From positions 1-16,757 of the forward strand of contig DASRCB010000374.1 of assembly GCA_035653295.1 (NCBI GenBank): a stretch of DNA of 16,757 nucleotides, written 5' to 3'. Source of the stretch: DASRCB01 sp035653295 (lineage in GTDB: Bacteria; Acidobacteriota; Terriglobia; Bryobacterales; Bryobacteraceae). The notes under the pieces are model-generated. The model ran no database searches, was not told the origin of the DNA, and worked only from the letters and a program-made list of their open reading frames with translations. The position numbers were made by a program, and so were the translations under genes. Positions 1 through 7,541 of this stretch are shown here, piece after piece (within the stretch, counting starts at the first letter, position 1; every line of letters begins with the position of its first letter).

Positions 1-1071
1 CGCGCGCTTGGCTTCCGCCGCTCGGAACAACGCATGCGCGATGTGGAGACGAAGCTCCGCGATGGCATGGCGAGTAACGGAATCGGACCAGCCGCGCAGG
101 AGGAGATCATAAAATCGATCACTTCGTTTGCGCTGTACGGCTTTCCCGAATCGCACGCCGCCAGCTTTGCCCTCATCGCTTATGCCAGCGCGTATCTGAA
201 GTGCCGCTACCTTGCGGCGTTTCTAACGGCCATGCTGAACAACCAGCCCATGGGCTTCTACGCGCCTGCCACGCTGGTGAAGGATGCGCAGCACCATGGG
301 CTGCATTTCAGGCCCGTGGATGTGCAGCGGTCGGAATGGCTGTGCACAGTAGAACCCGATAAATCCGTGCGCCTCGGTTTCAACTACATCAAAGGTTTGC
401 GCAAGGATGCGGCTGAAGCGATTACGCGCACCCGCGCCGGGCAGCCCTTTTCCAGCATTCAGGATTTTGTGGATCGTGTGCCGGAACTGCACAAGGACGA
501 GGTTCGTATGCTGGCCGAAGCCGGCGCGCTGAATTTCATTACGGGGGTCGACCGCCGCGGCGCTTTGTGGGAAGCGGAGCTGGCCATGCGCCCCGCCGGT
601 CCGCTGTTTGACGCGTCGATCCATGGGCCGCGGCAATCGGCGCCGCTGGCTCGCATGACTGCCTCCGAGCGCCTCAGCGCCGACTTCCGGCGCACCCATC
701 TGACCATCGGCCCGCACCCGATGTCGTTCCATCGCGCGCGCCTGAACCAGCTGGGCATCGTTCCCGCGAACAACCTGAAAGCGATGCGCAACGGAGTGCT
801 GGTGAAGACCGCCGGCGCAGTGATTTGCCGCCAACGTCCGGGCACCGCCAAAGGCCTTGTTTTTCTGAGCATGGAGGACGAAACCGGCGTGTCGAACGTG
901 GTCATCATGCCAGATAAGTTCGCCGAATACCGGACCACTGTTGTGGGGAACGGCTACCTTGTAATTGAAGGCGAACTGCAGAACATCGACGGTGTGGTAT
1001 CGGTCAAGGCCGACCACGTAATGGGCCTGCACATCGCCGAGCAGGACGTTCCTTCACATAATTTCCACTAA
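1..1071 (+). CDS. dnaE2: Error-prone DNA polymerase DnaE2 (ImuC), C-terminal part; 5' end outside window
   Basis: The reading frame is open from base 1 and codes for about 356 residues; full-length family members have roughly 1,000-1,100, so this is the last third. The run FALYGFPESHAASFALIAYA, followed by YLKCRYLAAFLTAMLNNQPMGFY, is the hallmark of the DnaE2 branch of C-family polymerases. A helix-hairpin-helix-like region follows (FSSIQDFVDRVPELHKDEVRML), then an OB-fold near the end (RQRPGTAKGLVFLSMEDETG), and the typical tail PSHNFH. In the known family, DnaE2 works with ImuA/ImuB in SOS mutagenesis and translesion synthesis. Its partners and any LexA box would lie upstream of the window and cannot be seen. 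The gene converges on the EpsI gene with a gap of only 48 bp, where I see no convincing terminator hairpin. The polymerase active site lies outside the window. Confidence 0.95.
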   Translation, partial: RALGFRRSEQRMRDVETKLRDGMASNGIGPAAQEEIIKSITSFALYGFPESHAASFALIAYASAYLKCRYLAAFLTAMLNNQPMGFYAPATLVKDAQHHGLHFRPVDVQRSEWLCTVEPDKSVRLGFNYIKGLRKDAAEAITRTRAGQPFSSIQDFVDRVPELHKDEVRMLAEAGALNFITGVDRRGALWEAELAMRPAGPLFDASIHGPRQSAPLARMTASERLSADFRRTHLTIGPHPMSFHRARLNQLGIVPANNLKAMRNGVLVKTAGAVICRQRPGTAKGLVFLSMEDETGVSNVVIMPDKFAEYRTTVVGNGYLVIEGELQNIDGVVSVKADHVMGLHIAEQDVPSHNFH

Positions 1072-1119
1072 TCCACATGCCGCGGCGGAGCAATTCGCGG
1101 TATTGCGGTGCTGCGCTGT

Positions 1120-1773
1120 TTACGACGGCAGCAAGCTGGCCAGCACCGGGAAGGTGGCCTGGATGAAGTTGACGCCTGCCTTCGTCGCCTCTTCCTCACT
1201 GCCGGCGATGGGGACAACCACGCGAATCATTGCCGTGTCCGTGCGGTTGTAGCGGATGGCGTCCATGACGGTATAGATCTTGGCCTTGTACTCACTGGCG
1301 ATCACCTGCCCATGCGACTGGTACCAATACATCACGATGTCGCGGTTATCGCCGCGGGCCACGATGTAGCGGTTGACTTGGATCGGCTCGGCCTTTCCCT
1401 GAACGGACACGGGTATTGTGCCTGACGATACCTGAAGCCAGCCCGAACCCGGCAGACAGTTCTTGGGCGTGTGCGGCGTTTGACCTGTGCGCTGCGTTCG
1501 GAAGTACTCCACAAAGAGATTTACAGGCAGTCGCGATGTGGGACTCGCATAATCGCGGGTCAGATAGTCATCCGCGTTCAGAACCGATCGGATTTCCGGC
1601 TCTACGACGCCTTCGCTCACCATGTGCCAGGAGCCGAGTTGCTGCGGAACATCGCTGAGCGGCCGCACCATGAGCACCGCCTCGCCGTGCGAGAGCGTGT
1701 AGAACAACGTGGCCTGTGCAACGAGCGCCAGGGTCAGAATCTTCGCCGCGCGGCTTTTCAGAAAATCAGGCAA
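1120..1773 (-). CDS. epsI: EpsI-family exosortase-associated protein
   Basis: This 217-residue protein has one N-terminal membrane segment (about residues 10-27) followed by an extracytoplasmic EpsI domain. The diagnostic motif PHTPKNCLPGSGW lies at residues 100-112, preceded by VEYFRTQR, with VMYWYQSHG at 147-155 and RVVVPI near 184. EpsI proteins accompany exosortases and are thought to assist processing or export of PEP-CTERM proteins or exopolysaccharide. I chose a TTG start at 1773: a strong Shine-Dalgarno sequence sits 3 nt upstream, the protein then begins with a normal membrane anchor, and the gene overlaps the exosortase stop by only 8 bp. The in-frame ATG at 1818 would add 15 residues read from inside the exosortase gene and gives no better signal. 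Translation is probably coupled to the exosortase. Confidence 0.9.
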   Translation of the reverse strand: MPDFLKSRAAKILTLALVAQATLFYTLSHGEAVLMVRPLSDVPQQLGSWHMVSEGVVEPEIRSVLNADDYLTRDYASPTSRLPVNLFVEYFRTQRTGQTPHTPKNCLPGSGWLQVSSGTIPVSVQGKAEPIQVNRYIVARGDNRDIVMYWYQSHGQVIASEYKAKIYTVMDAIRYNRTDTAMIRVVVPIAGSEEEATKAGVNFIQATFPVLASLLPS

Positions 1774-2671
1774 CCGCTTCCTCCCCGTGCTTGTTCTTCC
1801 AGCGGTAGTAAATCGCATTGACCAGACGATGGAAGCCGACCAGCAGCAGCAGGGCGACCAAAAACAGGACCCAGCCCTCGAAGGTATGGAACGCGCCCTC
1901 GGCGTATTCCGGCTTATTATCGGCGATAAGACCTGTTAGAGTGACGCGAAATGCGTTTGCCGCGATAGCGATGGGCAGCGCCCCGATCAGCAGCACGATG
2001 CGCATCCACGGTTTACTGTCGAACAGGTATCCGTAAACCAGGGACAGGAACGACAACGACAGCAGCGAGCGAATACCGCTGCATGCCTCGGCGACGCTGA
2101 GCTGCATCCCGTTCGGCAGCTCCAGAATGTTGCCGGTCTGCAGCACGGGAATACCGATTGCGTTCAGCGAGTTGGACGCGATGCTGGAAGCCAGCAGCTG
2201 GAACTTGAGCGTGATCAGGCTGTAGATCATCGCCGGTATGGGGATCATGAAAATCAGGAGCACCAGCGGAAAAGCGAGCAGGCGCAGCGCTTTGGTTCCA
2301 CCGAGCAGCAGCACCATGCCGGTAAGCGAGATGAGCAGCGCGGTGCGGGCCAGAAACAGCTCGGCGCCAATGGAGCCCAGCAACATCTGCACCATGCCCC
2401 AGAGGACCAGCAGCAGACCCCAGTAGTTGGGCCGCGGCTCGAGCGCCATCAGCTGTTCCCGGCGCTGCCAAACAACCCAGCCGGCGACAATTGGCACGAA
2501 AAAGCCGTGCCCCATATCGGCGTCGCCCATCCACTGCGCCACCAGCAGGCGCAACACGGGCGCATAGCAGACGATCAGCAGGACTCCGAACCAGGCGATC
2601 GCCGCCCAGGGAAGGCTTCGCGCCGCCTCTCGCGGAGTCTCCCCGGACAGCGCTTTCGTGGTGGTTCCCAT
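1766..2671 (-). CDS. xrt: Exosortase (EpsH/XrtA-type membrane transpeptidase)
   Basis: This 301-residue polytopic membrane protein has about eight hydrophobic segments. It carries the three conserved catalytic residues of the exosortase/archaeosortase family: Cys197 in AEACSGIRS, Arg242 in ANAFRVTLTG and His262 in GAFHTFEGW. The early motif GHGFFVP (residues 54-60) is also typical. Exosortases recognise C-terminal PEP-CTERM signals at the cytoplasmic membrane and are thought to cleave them during export to the cell surface, usually alongside exopolysaccharide production. It is followed by epsI with an 8 bp overlap, so the two form an operon. No PEP-CTERM substrate or polysaccharide gene is visible in the window, so the substrates must be encoded elsewhere. 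The ATG at 2671 lacks an obvious Shine-Dalgarno sequence. The gene is divergent from the S55 gene, with 65 bp between starts. Confidence 0.93.
   Translation of the reverse strand: MGTTTKALSGETPREAARSLPWAAIAWFGVLLIVCYAPVLRLLVAQWMGDADMGHGFFVPIVAGWVVWQRREQLMALEPRPNYWGLLLVLWGMVQMLLGSIGAELFLARTALLISLTGMVLLLGGTKALRLLAFPLVLLIFMIPIPAMIYSLITLKFQLLASSIASNSLNAIGIPVLQTGNILELPNGMQLSVAEACSGIRSLLSLSFLSLVYGYLFDSKPWMRIVLLIGALPIAIAANAFRVTLTGLIADNKPEYAEGAFHTFEGWVLFLVALLLLVGFHRLVNAIYYRWKNKHGEEAVA
1777..1786 (-). promoter_or_regulatory. Shine-Dalgarno sequence that decides the TTG start of epsI
   Basis: On the minus strand the sequence reads GGGGAGGAAG, then CGG, then TTG. This purine-rich site lies inside the last codons of the exosortase gene. 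It is the main reason for preferring TTG at 1773 over ATG at 1818. Confidence 0.7.
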
Positions 2672-2721
2672 TCAGCAGATCGCGATTCTGAGCAGGCCGG
2701 AGAATCCTCGAAGCCAGAGGA

Positions 2722-2727
2722 TAGAAT
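2722..2727 (+). promoter_or_regulatory. Putative -10 element (GATAGAAT context) for the S55 gene
   Basis: TAGAAT lies within GATAGAAT (2720-2727), and 9 nt separate it from the GTG start at 2737. An in-frame TAG at 2722-2724 rules out any start further upstream. A start site 7-8 nt after the hexamer would leave essentially no leader, consistent with the absence of a nearby Shine-Dalgarno sequence. I see no good -35. The same octamer occurs at 8432-8439. Confidence 0.4.
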
Positions 2728-2736
2728 TGGGTTGTA

Positions 2737-4491
2737 GTGGCCTGTCGCTTCTGGTTCTTAACGATTCTAGCATCCAGTCTGTTCGCCGAAATACCCATAT
2801 TCCCGCTGAAGGATGTACGCCCCGGACAGCACGGAATCGGCAAAACCATTTTCACCGGAAATCGGATTGACGACTTTGATGTGGAAGTACTAGGGGTCCT
2901 GGAGAACCTCGGTCCCAAACAGTCAGTGATTCTGGCGCGGCTTTCCGGCCGGCAGGTGGAGGAATCGGGAGTGATGCAGGGGATGAGCGGGAGCCCTGTA
3001 TATATTGATGGCAAGCTGGTGGGCGCCGTGGCCCTGGCGTTCTCCTTCGCGAAGGAACCCATCGCGGGCATCCGGCCGATCGAGGAGATGCTCCGCGCCG
3101 GCGGACAGACCGAAAAACAGCTCGAAGCACGCCCCGCCGCCTTGTTCCGGCAAACCCTCCTGCCGCCGGCCCCTGAGCAGGAGGCGACCCGGCCCGACCG
3201 CATGACGCCCATCGCGACACCCGTCTCGTTCAGCGGATTCAGCGACCGTACCCTGGACTACTTCGCGCCACAGCTGCGCCGCCTCGGCCTGGAGCCGCGG
3301 CAGGGGCTGTCGAGCGGCGGCCACCTTCCACCCGCCATGGGCAGCCCGGCCACGCTTCGTCCGGGCGACATGATTACTGTGCAGCTCCTTTCGGGCGATC
3401 TGAGCGTCGGCGCCGATGGCACGGTCACGGCCGTCGACGGCAACCGCGTGTATGCGTTCGGGCATCAGTTTCTTTCGGTGGGCCGGACCGAGCTGCCCTT
3501 CGCGCGCGCCGATGTGATCACCGTTCTTCCCAACCTCCAGTCGTCCTTCAAAATCTCCAGCGCGCGTGAATGGATGGGCGCCATTACCCAGGACCGCAGC
3601 ACGGCGATTTACGGCGAACTGGGCCGGCATGCGGCGACCATTCCGCTGGCCATCGACGTGAGCGGCGGCCAGGGGTCGCTGTCGCGCTATCGCATGCAGA
3701 TGGTGAGCGATCAGATCCTCTCGCCCTTCCTTGTGCAGATGGCGGTTTTTTCGGCCATTGAAACCACGGAGCGCACCTTTGGCGCGGGCACGTTCGTAAT
3801 CCGCGGTGAAGCGACATTCGACAACCGCACTGTGGCCCCGCTGAAATTCGATAACACGTACTCCGGCGATTTCAGCGTGCCGCAGCAGGCGTCGATGGGG
3901 GTGGCTTCATCGCTGGCCTATGTCATGGCCGCCGGCTTCGAAGCGCTGCGTCTCAGAGACGTGAGCATCCGAATCGACGCCGTCGAGCAGAAGCGCACCC
4001 TGGAGATCGATCAGGTGGCCGCCTCGCGCCATTACGTGCGGCCCGGCGAACCGCTCGACATCTCCGTAACCCTGTCCGGACCGAATGGTATGGAGGTTGT
4101 CAGGACCGTGCGCTATCGCGTGCCCGTGGGGGTGGCGGCCGGAATGCTCCAGGTGACCGCCGCCGACGCGCTTACCACGAATCTGCTGGAGTACGGGCAG
4201 GCGATCGGCGTCACGCCGAAGTCGGCTGGACAGGTGGTGTTGCTGTTGAACGACCTGCGCCCGAACACGAAGGCATTCGTGCGGGTATGGACCACGGACG
4301 CCGCATACACCGTTCAGGGCGCCGATCTGCCCGACCCGCCCCCCTCGCTCGGCCTCATTCTGGCGCGCACACAAGCGGCGCCGGGAACCGTCGCCATGGC
4401 GCGCGGCTCTGAGCTCGCCGATCTGGCCATCGACGCCGGCCCATATGTTGTTACAGGATCGAAGACGATACAAGTGGAAGTAAAAGAATGA
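2737..4491 (+). CDS. Secreted SpoIVB-like peptidase S55 domain protein
   Basis: This 584-residue protein starts at GTG with a short signal peptide (FWFLTILASSLFA, cleaved near residue 17). The block FPLKDVRPGQHGIGKTIFTG (22-41) and the motif QGMSGSPVYIDGKLVGAV (81-98) match the S55 (SpoIVB) fold, with Ser84 as the probable nucleophile of the GxSGxP type. A second block, VYAFGHQFLSVGRTELPF (238-255), holds His243 and resembles the FGH histidine motif of SpoIVB. The order here is Ser then His, the opposite of Bacillus SpoIVB. There is no PDZ domain before the serine block. The C-terminal part (about 405-584) looks beta-rich and Ig-like (RPGEPLDISVTLSGPNG). The protein is probably periplasmic or on the surface; whether it is an active protease is unknown. 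It overlaps the next gene by ATGA, so the two are likely made together. Confidence 0.85.
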   Translation: MACRFWFLTILASSLFAEIPIFPLKDVRPGQHGIGKTIFTGNRIDDFDVEVLGVLENLGPKQSVILARLSGRQVEESGVMQGMSGSPVYIDGKLVGAVALAFSFAKEPIAGIRPIEEMLRAGGQTEKQLEARPAALFRQTLLPPAPEQEATRPDRMTPIATPVSFSGFSDRTLDYFAPQLRRLGLEPRQGLSSGGHLPPAMGSPATLRPGDMITVQLLSGDLSVGADGTVTAVDGNRVYAFGHQFLSVGRTELPFARADVITVLPNLQSSFKISSAREWMGAITQDRSTAIYGELGRHAATIPLAIDVSGGQGSLSRYRMQMVSDQILSPFLVQMAVFSAIETTERTFGAGTFVIRGEATFDNRTVAPLKFDNTYSGDFSVPQQASMGVASSLAYVMAAGFEALRLRDVSIRIDAVEQKRTLEIDQVAASRHYVRPGEPLDISVTLSGPNGMEVVRTVRYRVPVGVAAGMLQVTAADALTTNLLEYGQAIGVTPKSAGQVVLLLNDLRPNTKAFVRVWTTDAAYTVQGADLPDPPPSLGLILARTQAAPGTVAMARGSELADLAIDAGPYVVTGSKTIQVEVKE

Positions 4492-6737
4492 GAGTGCTGC
4501 TGGCCGCCTGCGTGGCGGCGGGCGTGGCGTTTGCGTCCACGACGACCACGTGGGAAATGAACTCCTGGCAGGACTTCGTGCGGGGCCGCTTCACCGGAAT
4601 CGCCCTCGACCGCGATGGCCGGCTGGCGCTGGCCCCGGCCATGAAGCCGCTGCTGGCCGCGGGACAGACTGCCGTCTGGTCCGTGACCCGTGCTCCCGAT
4701 GGTTCTGTGTACGCGGGCACCGGCAATCGCGGAAAGCTTTATCGCATTAACCGCGACGGCAAGGCGTCGGAGGTTTGGACCGCCGATCAGCCCGAGATCT
4801 TCGCCGTGCTCGCGGCCAAGAACGGCGACGTGTATGCAGGCGCATCGCCGGACGGCAGCGTGTGGCGCATCGATACCGCTGGTAAGGCGACGGAGTTCTT
4901 TCACCCCGGCGCAAAATACATTTGGTCGCTGGCGCTTGCTCCCGATGGGGCGCTCTATGTGGGCACAGGGGCGCCGGCCAATGTGTATCGTGTGGATTCC
5001 TCGGGTCATGGAGAGCTCTGGTACGAATCCGGGCAGGGCCATGTGACCGCGCTGGCTTTGGACTCGCAGGGCCGCGTGCTGGCGGGAACGGAACCGAACG
5101 GTATCCTGTACCGGCTCACTGGCAAGGGCAAGGCGTTCGTCCTTTATAACGCGAACCTGCCGGAGATCCGGGCCATTTCCGTCGCCCCAGGGGGCGCGAT
5201 TTACGCCGCCGCGATGGGCGGGTCGCTTACCGGGCGCAGTACTGCCCAGATGCCCGTTTCCATGACGCCGATGAGCGTTACGGTGACGGCTACATCGACC
5301 ACCGTCAGCCCGGCGGATGCGACCGGCGGCTCGACGCAGTCGGGCACGGAGATCAAACCGTCCGCGCCCGCTAAGCCCGCCGCTCCCGCGGCCGTTCAGT
5401 CCGTCATGCCATCGACGCCAGTTACCGAAGTGAGCGGAGTGGAAAAATCCGCGCTGTTTCGCGTGAACGCGGACAACACGGTCGAGACCATCTGGACTTC
5501 GAAAGATGAAAACATCTACGATGTGCTGGCGCGCGGCGATGGCGATCTGTTGATCAGCACCGATGCCCAGGGACGCATTTACCGGCTGGGGGCGAATCGG
5601 AAAGCAGCGCTCATTGCGCAGACCGGGGAAGGCGAGGCCACCCGGCTGCTGCTGGACGGCTCGGCGCTGCTGGCCGCCACGGCTGAAAACGGCCGCGTGT
5701 TCGAACTGGAAAACGAAGCCGCGGCGGGTGGGACGTACGAGTCGCCGGTGCACGATTCCGGCGCGATAGCGCGCTGGGGCACGATGACGTGGCGACTGAC
5801 CGGGCATGGTGCGGTCCGGATGGAGACACGATCGGGCAATTCGGCGCGTCCGGACAATACCTGGAGCGACTGGCAGCCCATCCAGGGCGGCAGTGAGGGG
5901 GCGAAGCTGGTCAGTCCCAACGCCCGCTACGTGCAGTGGCGCGCCGCTCTGAATGGAGCTTCGCCCGTGCTGGAGAACGTGGTGCTGGCGTATCTGCCAC
6001 AGAACTCGCCACCGGTGGTGCGGAGCATCTCCGTTTCGACACAGGCGTCTTCGACAACGGCGCAGAAAAGCACGGCGGCGAGCTCGACCGCGCAGAACGC
6101 GGCTTATTCCATCACCGTGACCGATACCGGAACCGACGCCTCGTCCCAGACCTCCAGCGGAACGCCGACCCAGACTCTCTCTCGCGCCGGCGGATCGCAG
6201 ATCCAGATCTCGTGGCAGGCCGACGACCCCGACAGCGACCACCTGGTGTACAGCCTTTGGTTCCGTCCGGAGGGCGGCGAGAGATGGATGCTCATCCGCA
6301 GCAACATGAACGAGAACACGCTGCTGCTGGACAGCGATGTGCTTGCCGATGGGCGATATTATTTCCGCGTGATTGCGTCCGACCGTCCCTCAAACCCGCC
6401 CGAAGCGGCGAGGGAAACCGACCTGGTGAGTTCCCCCGTGCTTATCGACAACACGCCACCCATGGTTTCAATCCGGCGCGCCGACCGGAATGGCTCGGTT
6501 GCCGAACTGGACGTGGATGCTCACGATGCACAGTCCGCGCTGCGGCGCTGCGAGTATTCGCTGGATGCCGGGCCGTGGCTGCCGGTGGAAGCCGTCGACG
6601 GACTTACCGACTCGCCGCAGGAGCAGTTCCATATCAGGGTCGAGCACCTGAGCCCCGGCGAGCATCTGATCGCCGTCCGCGTATACGACTCGGCGGGCAA
6701 TGCGGGACTGGCCAAGTACGTCGCGCGGCCGGAATAA
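4488..6737 (+). CDS. Large secreted beta-propeller protein with C-terminal Fn3/Ig-like domains
   Basis: This 749-residue protein has a signal peptide (MRVLLAACVAAGVAFA, cleaved near residue 17). Residues 62-245 contain about four repeats of the form DGxVYAGTxxxGxLYRIxxxGKAxxxW, typical of NHL/SMP-30/WD-like propeller blades. More blades follow at 320-410 (ALFRVNADNTVETIW, GRIYRLGANRKAALI). Two low-complexity Ser/Thr/Ala/Pro linkers interrupt the fold, at 248-315 and 515-565. Residues 415-505 form a beta-rich region with YESPVHDSGAIARWGTMTW. The rest resembles Fn3/Ig modules (DADDPDSD-like DDPDSDHLVYSLW; VRVYDSAGNAG near the end). No catalytic residues are apparent. The ATGA overlap with the S55 gene (4488-4491) indicates translational coupling and suggests that the two envelope proteins act together. 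No PEP-CTERM or other C-terminal sorting signal is seen. Confidence 0.75.
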   Translation: MRVLLAACVAAGVAFASTTTTWEMNSWQDFVRGRFTGIALDRDGRLALAPAMKPLLAAGQTAVWSVTRAPDGSVYAGTGNRGKLYRINRDGKASEVWTADQPEIFAVLAAKNGDVYAGASPDGSVWRIDTAGKATEFFHPGAKYIWSLALAPDGALYVGTGAPANVYRVDSSGHGELWYESGQGHVTALALDSQGRVLAGTEPNGILYRLTGKGKAFVLYNANLPEIRAISVAPGGAIYAAAMGGSLTGRSTAQMPVSMTPMSVTVTATSTTVSPADATGGSTQSGTEIKPSAPAKPAAPAAVQSVMPSTPVTEVSGVEKSALFRVNADNTVETIWTSKDENIYDVLARGDGDLLISTDAQGRIYRLGANRKAALIAQTGEGEATRLLLDGSALLAATAENGRVFELENEAAAGGTYESPVHDSGAIARWGTMTWRLTGHGAVRMETRSGNSARPDNTWSDWQPIQGGSEGAKLVSPNARYVQWRAALNGASPVLENVVLAYLPQNSPPVVRSISVSTQASSTTAQKSTAASSTAQNAAYSITVTDTGTDASSQTSSGTPTQTLSRAGGSQIQISWQADDPDSDHLVYSLWFRPEGGERWMLIRSNMNENTLLLDSDVLADGRYYFRVIASDRPSNPPEAARETDLVSSPVLIDNTPPMVSIRRADRNGSVAELDVDAHDAQSALRRCEYSLDAGPWLPVEAVDGLTDSPQEQFHIRVEHLSPGEHLIAVRVYDSAGNAGLAKYVARPE

Positions 6738-6743
6738 CGAAAT

Positions 6744-7517
6744 ATGACCAACATCATGGATCTGAGCGGCCGGGTGGCCGTTGTTGCGGGTGGAACTTCG
6801 GGCCTTGGGCGCGCGATCGCCATAGGGCTCGCGCACGCGGGAGCGAGCGTCGTGCCCACCGGCAGGCGCGAGGAGCAGATGCAGGAAGTCTGCAACGCTG
6901 TCGAGGCGGCGGGAGTCAGGACCCTCCGCCGTACGTCGGACGTGCGCAGCCGGGAATCGATGGACAAGCTGCGCGACGCCGTTCTGGCTGAGTTCGGTGT
7001 GGTGGACATCCTGGTGAATGCGGCGGGCACGACGTTTCGCAAGCCCACGGTGGACGTCTCCGAGGAGCAGTGGAACGCGCTGATGGATACGAATGTCACG
7101 GGAATGCTGCGCGCCTGCCAGTCGTTCTATCAACCCCTGGCGGCGAACCGGCGCGGGCGCATAGTCAACATCGCCTCGCTCAGCTCGTACGTGGCGCTGT
7201 TCGAGGTGACAGCTTACGCGGCATCGAAGGCGGCGGTGCTCTCGCTGACGAAAAATTTGGCCATCGAGTGGGCGCGCGACGGCATCAACGTGAACGCCAT
7301 CGCGCCGGGAGTATTTCGCACCCAGCTCAACGCCGCGCTCCTGGACGGGACGGAGCGCGGGCGCGAGTTCAAAATCCGCACGCCGATGGGCCGGTTCGGG
7401 AAACCGGAAGAACTGGTTGGCGCGGCGGTCTTTCTTGCCTCCGATGCGGCGAGTTTTGTCACCGGGCAGTGCATCGCCGTGGATGGCGGATTTCTGGCGT
7501 CGGGTGTAAATCAGTAA
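6744..7517 (+). CDS. SDR-family NAD(P)-dependent oxidoreductase
   Basis: This 257-residue classical short-chain dehydrogenase/reductase has every family landmark. These are the cofactor glycine motif GGTSGLG (16-22), NAAG (92-95), structural Asn117, the serine region NIASLSS (143-148), the catalytic pair Tyr158 and Lys162 (YAASK), and the late APG motif (187-189). Arg41-Arg42 after the second beta strand (TGRREE) suggest NADP(H) preference. The C-terminal block VTGQCIAVDGGF is typical. Overall it resembles gluconate-5-dehydrogenase or 3-oxoacyl-ACP-reductase-like members, but the substrate cannot be read from the sequence. It starts 6 nt after the propeller gene stop and so is probably the third gene of that operon, although its soluble metabolic character does not obviously fit the two secreted proteins. 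Confidence 0.93.
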   Translation: MTNIMDLSGRVAVVAGGTSGLGRAIAIGLAHAGASVVPTGRREEQMQEVCNAVEAAGVRTLRRTSDVRSRESMDKLRDAVLAEFGVVDILVNAAGTTFRKPTVDVSEEQWNALMDTNVTGMLRACQSFYQPLAANRRGRIVNIASLSSYVALFEVTAYAASKAAVLSLTKNLAIEWARDGINVNAIAPGVFRTQLNAALLDGTERGREFKIRTPMGRFGKPEELVGAAVFLASDAASFVTGQCIAVDGGFLASGVNQ

Positions 7518-7541
7518 CGTCGATTTCCGAGGCGGGCTGGT

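Noticed and set aside
1072..1119. Possible hairpin CCGCG...CGCGG between dnaE2 and epsI
   Set aside because: The stem is only five pairs with an 11-base loop and no T-run, so it is not a credible intrinsic terminator.
2013..3212. A 399-codon minus-strand frame
   Set aside because: It overlaps both the exosortase (other frame) and the S55 gene. The composition is low in hydrophobic core and no motif is seen.
4314..6242. A 642-codon minus-strand open frame antisense to the S55/propeller genes
   Set aside because: Its product is Arg/Gly/His-rich without domains or a signal peptide, and it lies opposite well-supported plus-strand genes. It is a GC-rich shadow frame.
5936..6991. A 351-codon plus-strand frame overlapping the propeller and SDR genes
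   Set aside because: Composition is dominated by Arg, Gly and Ala, and both genes it overlaps have clear protein families in other frames.
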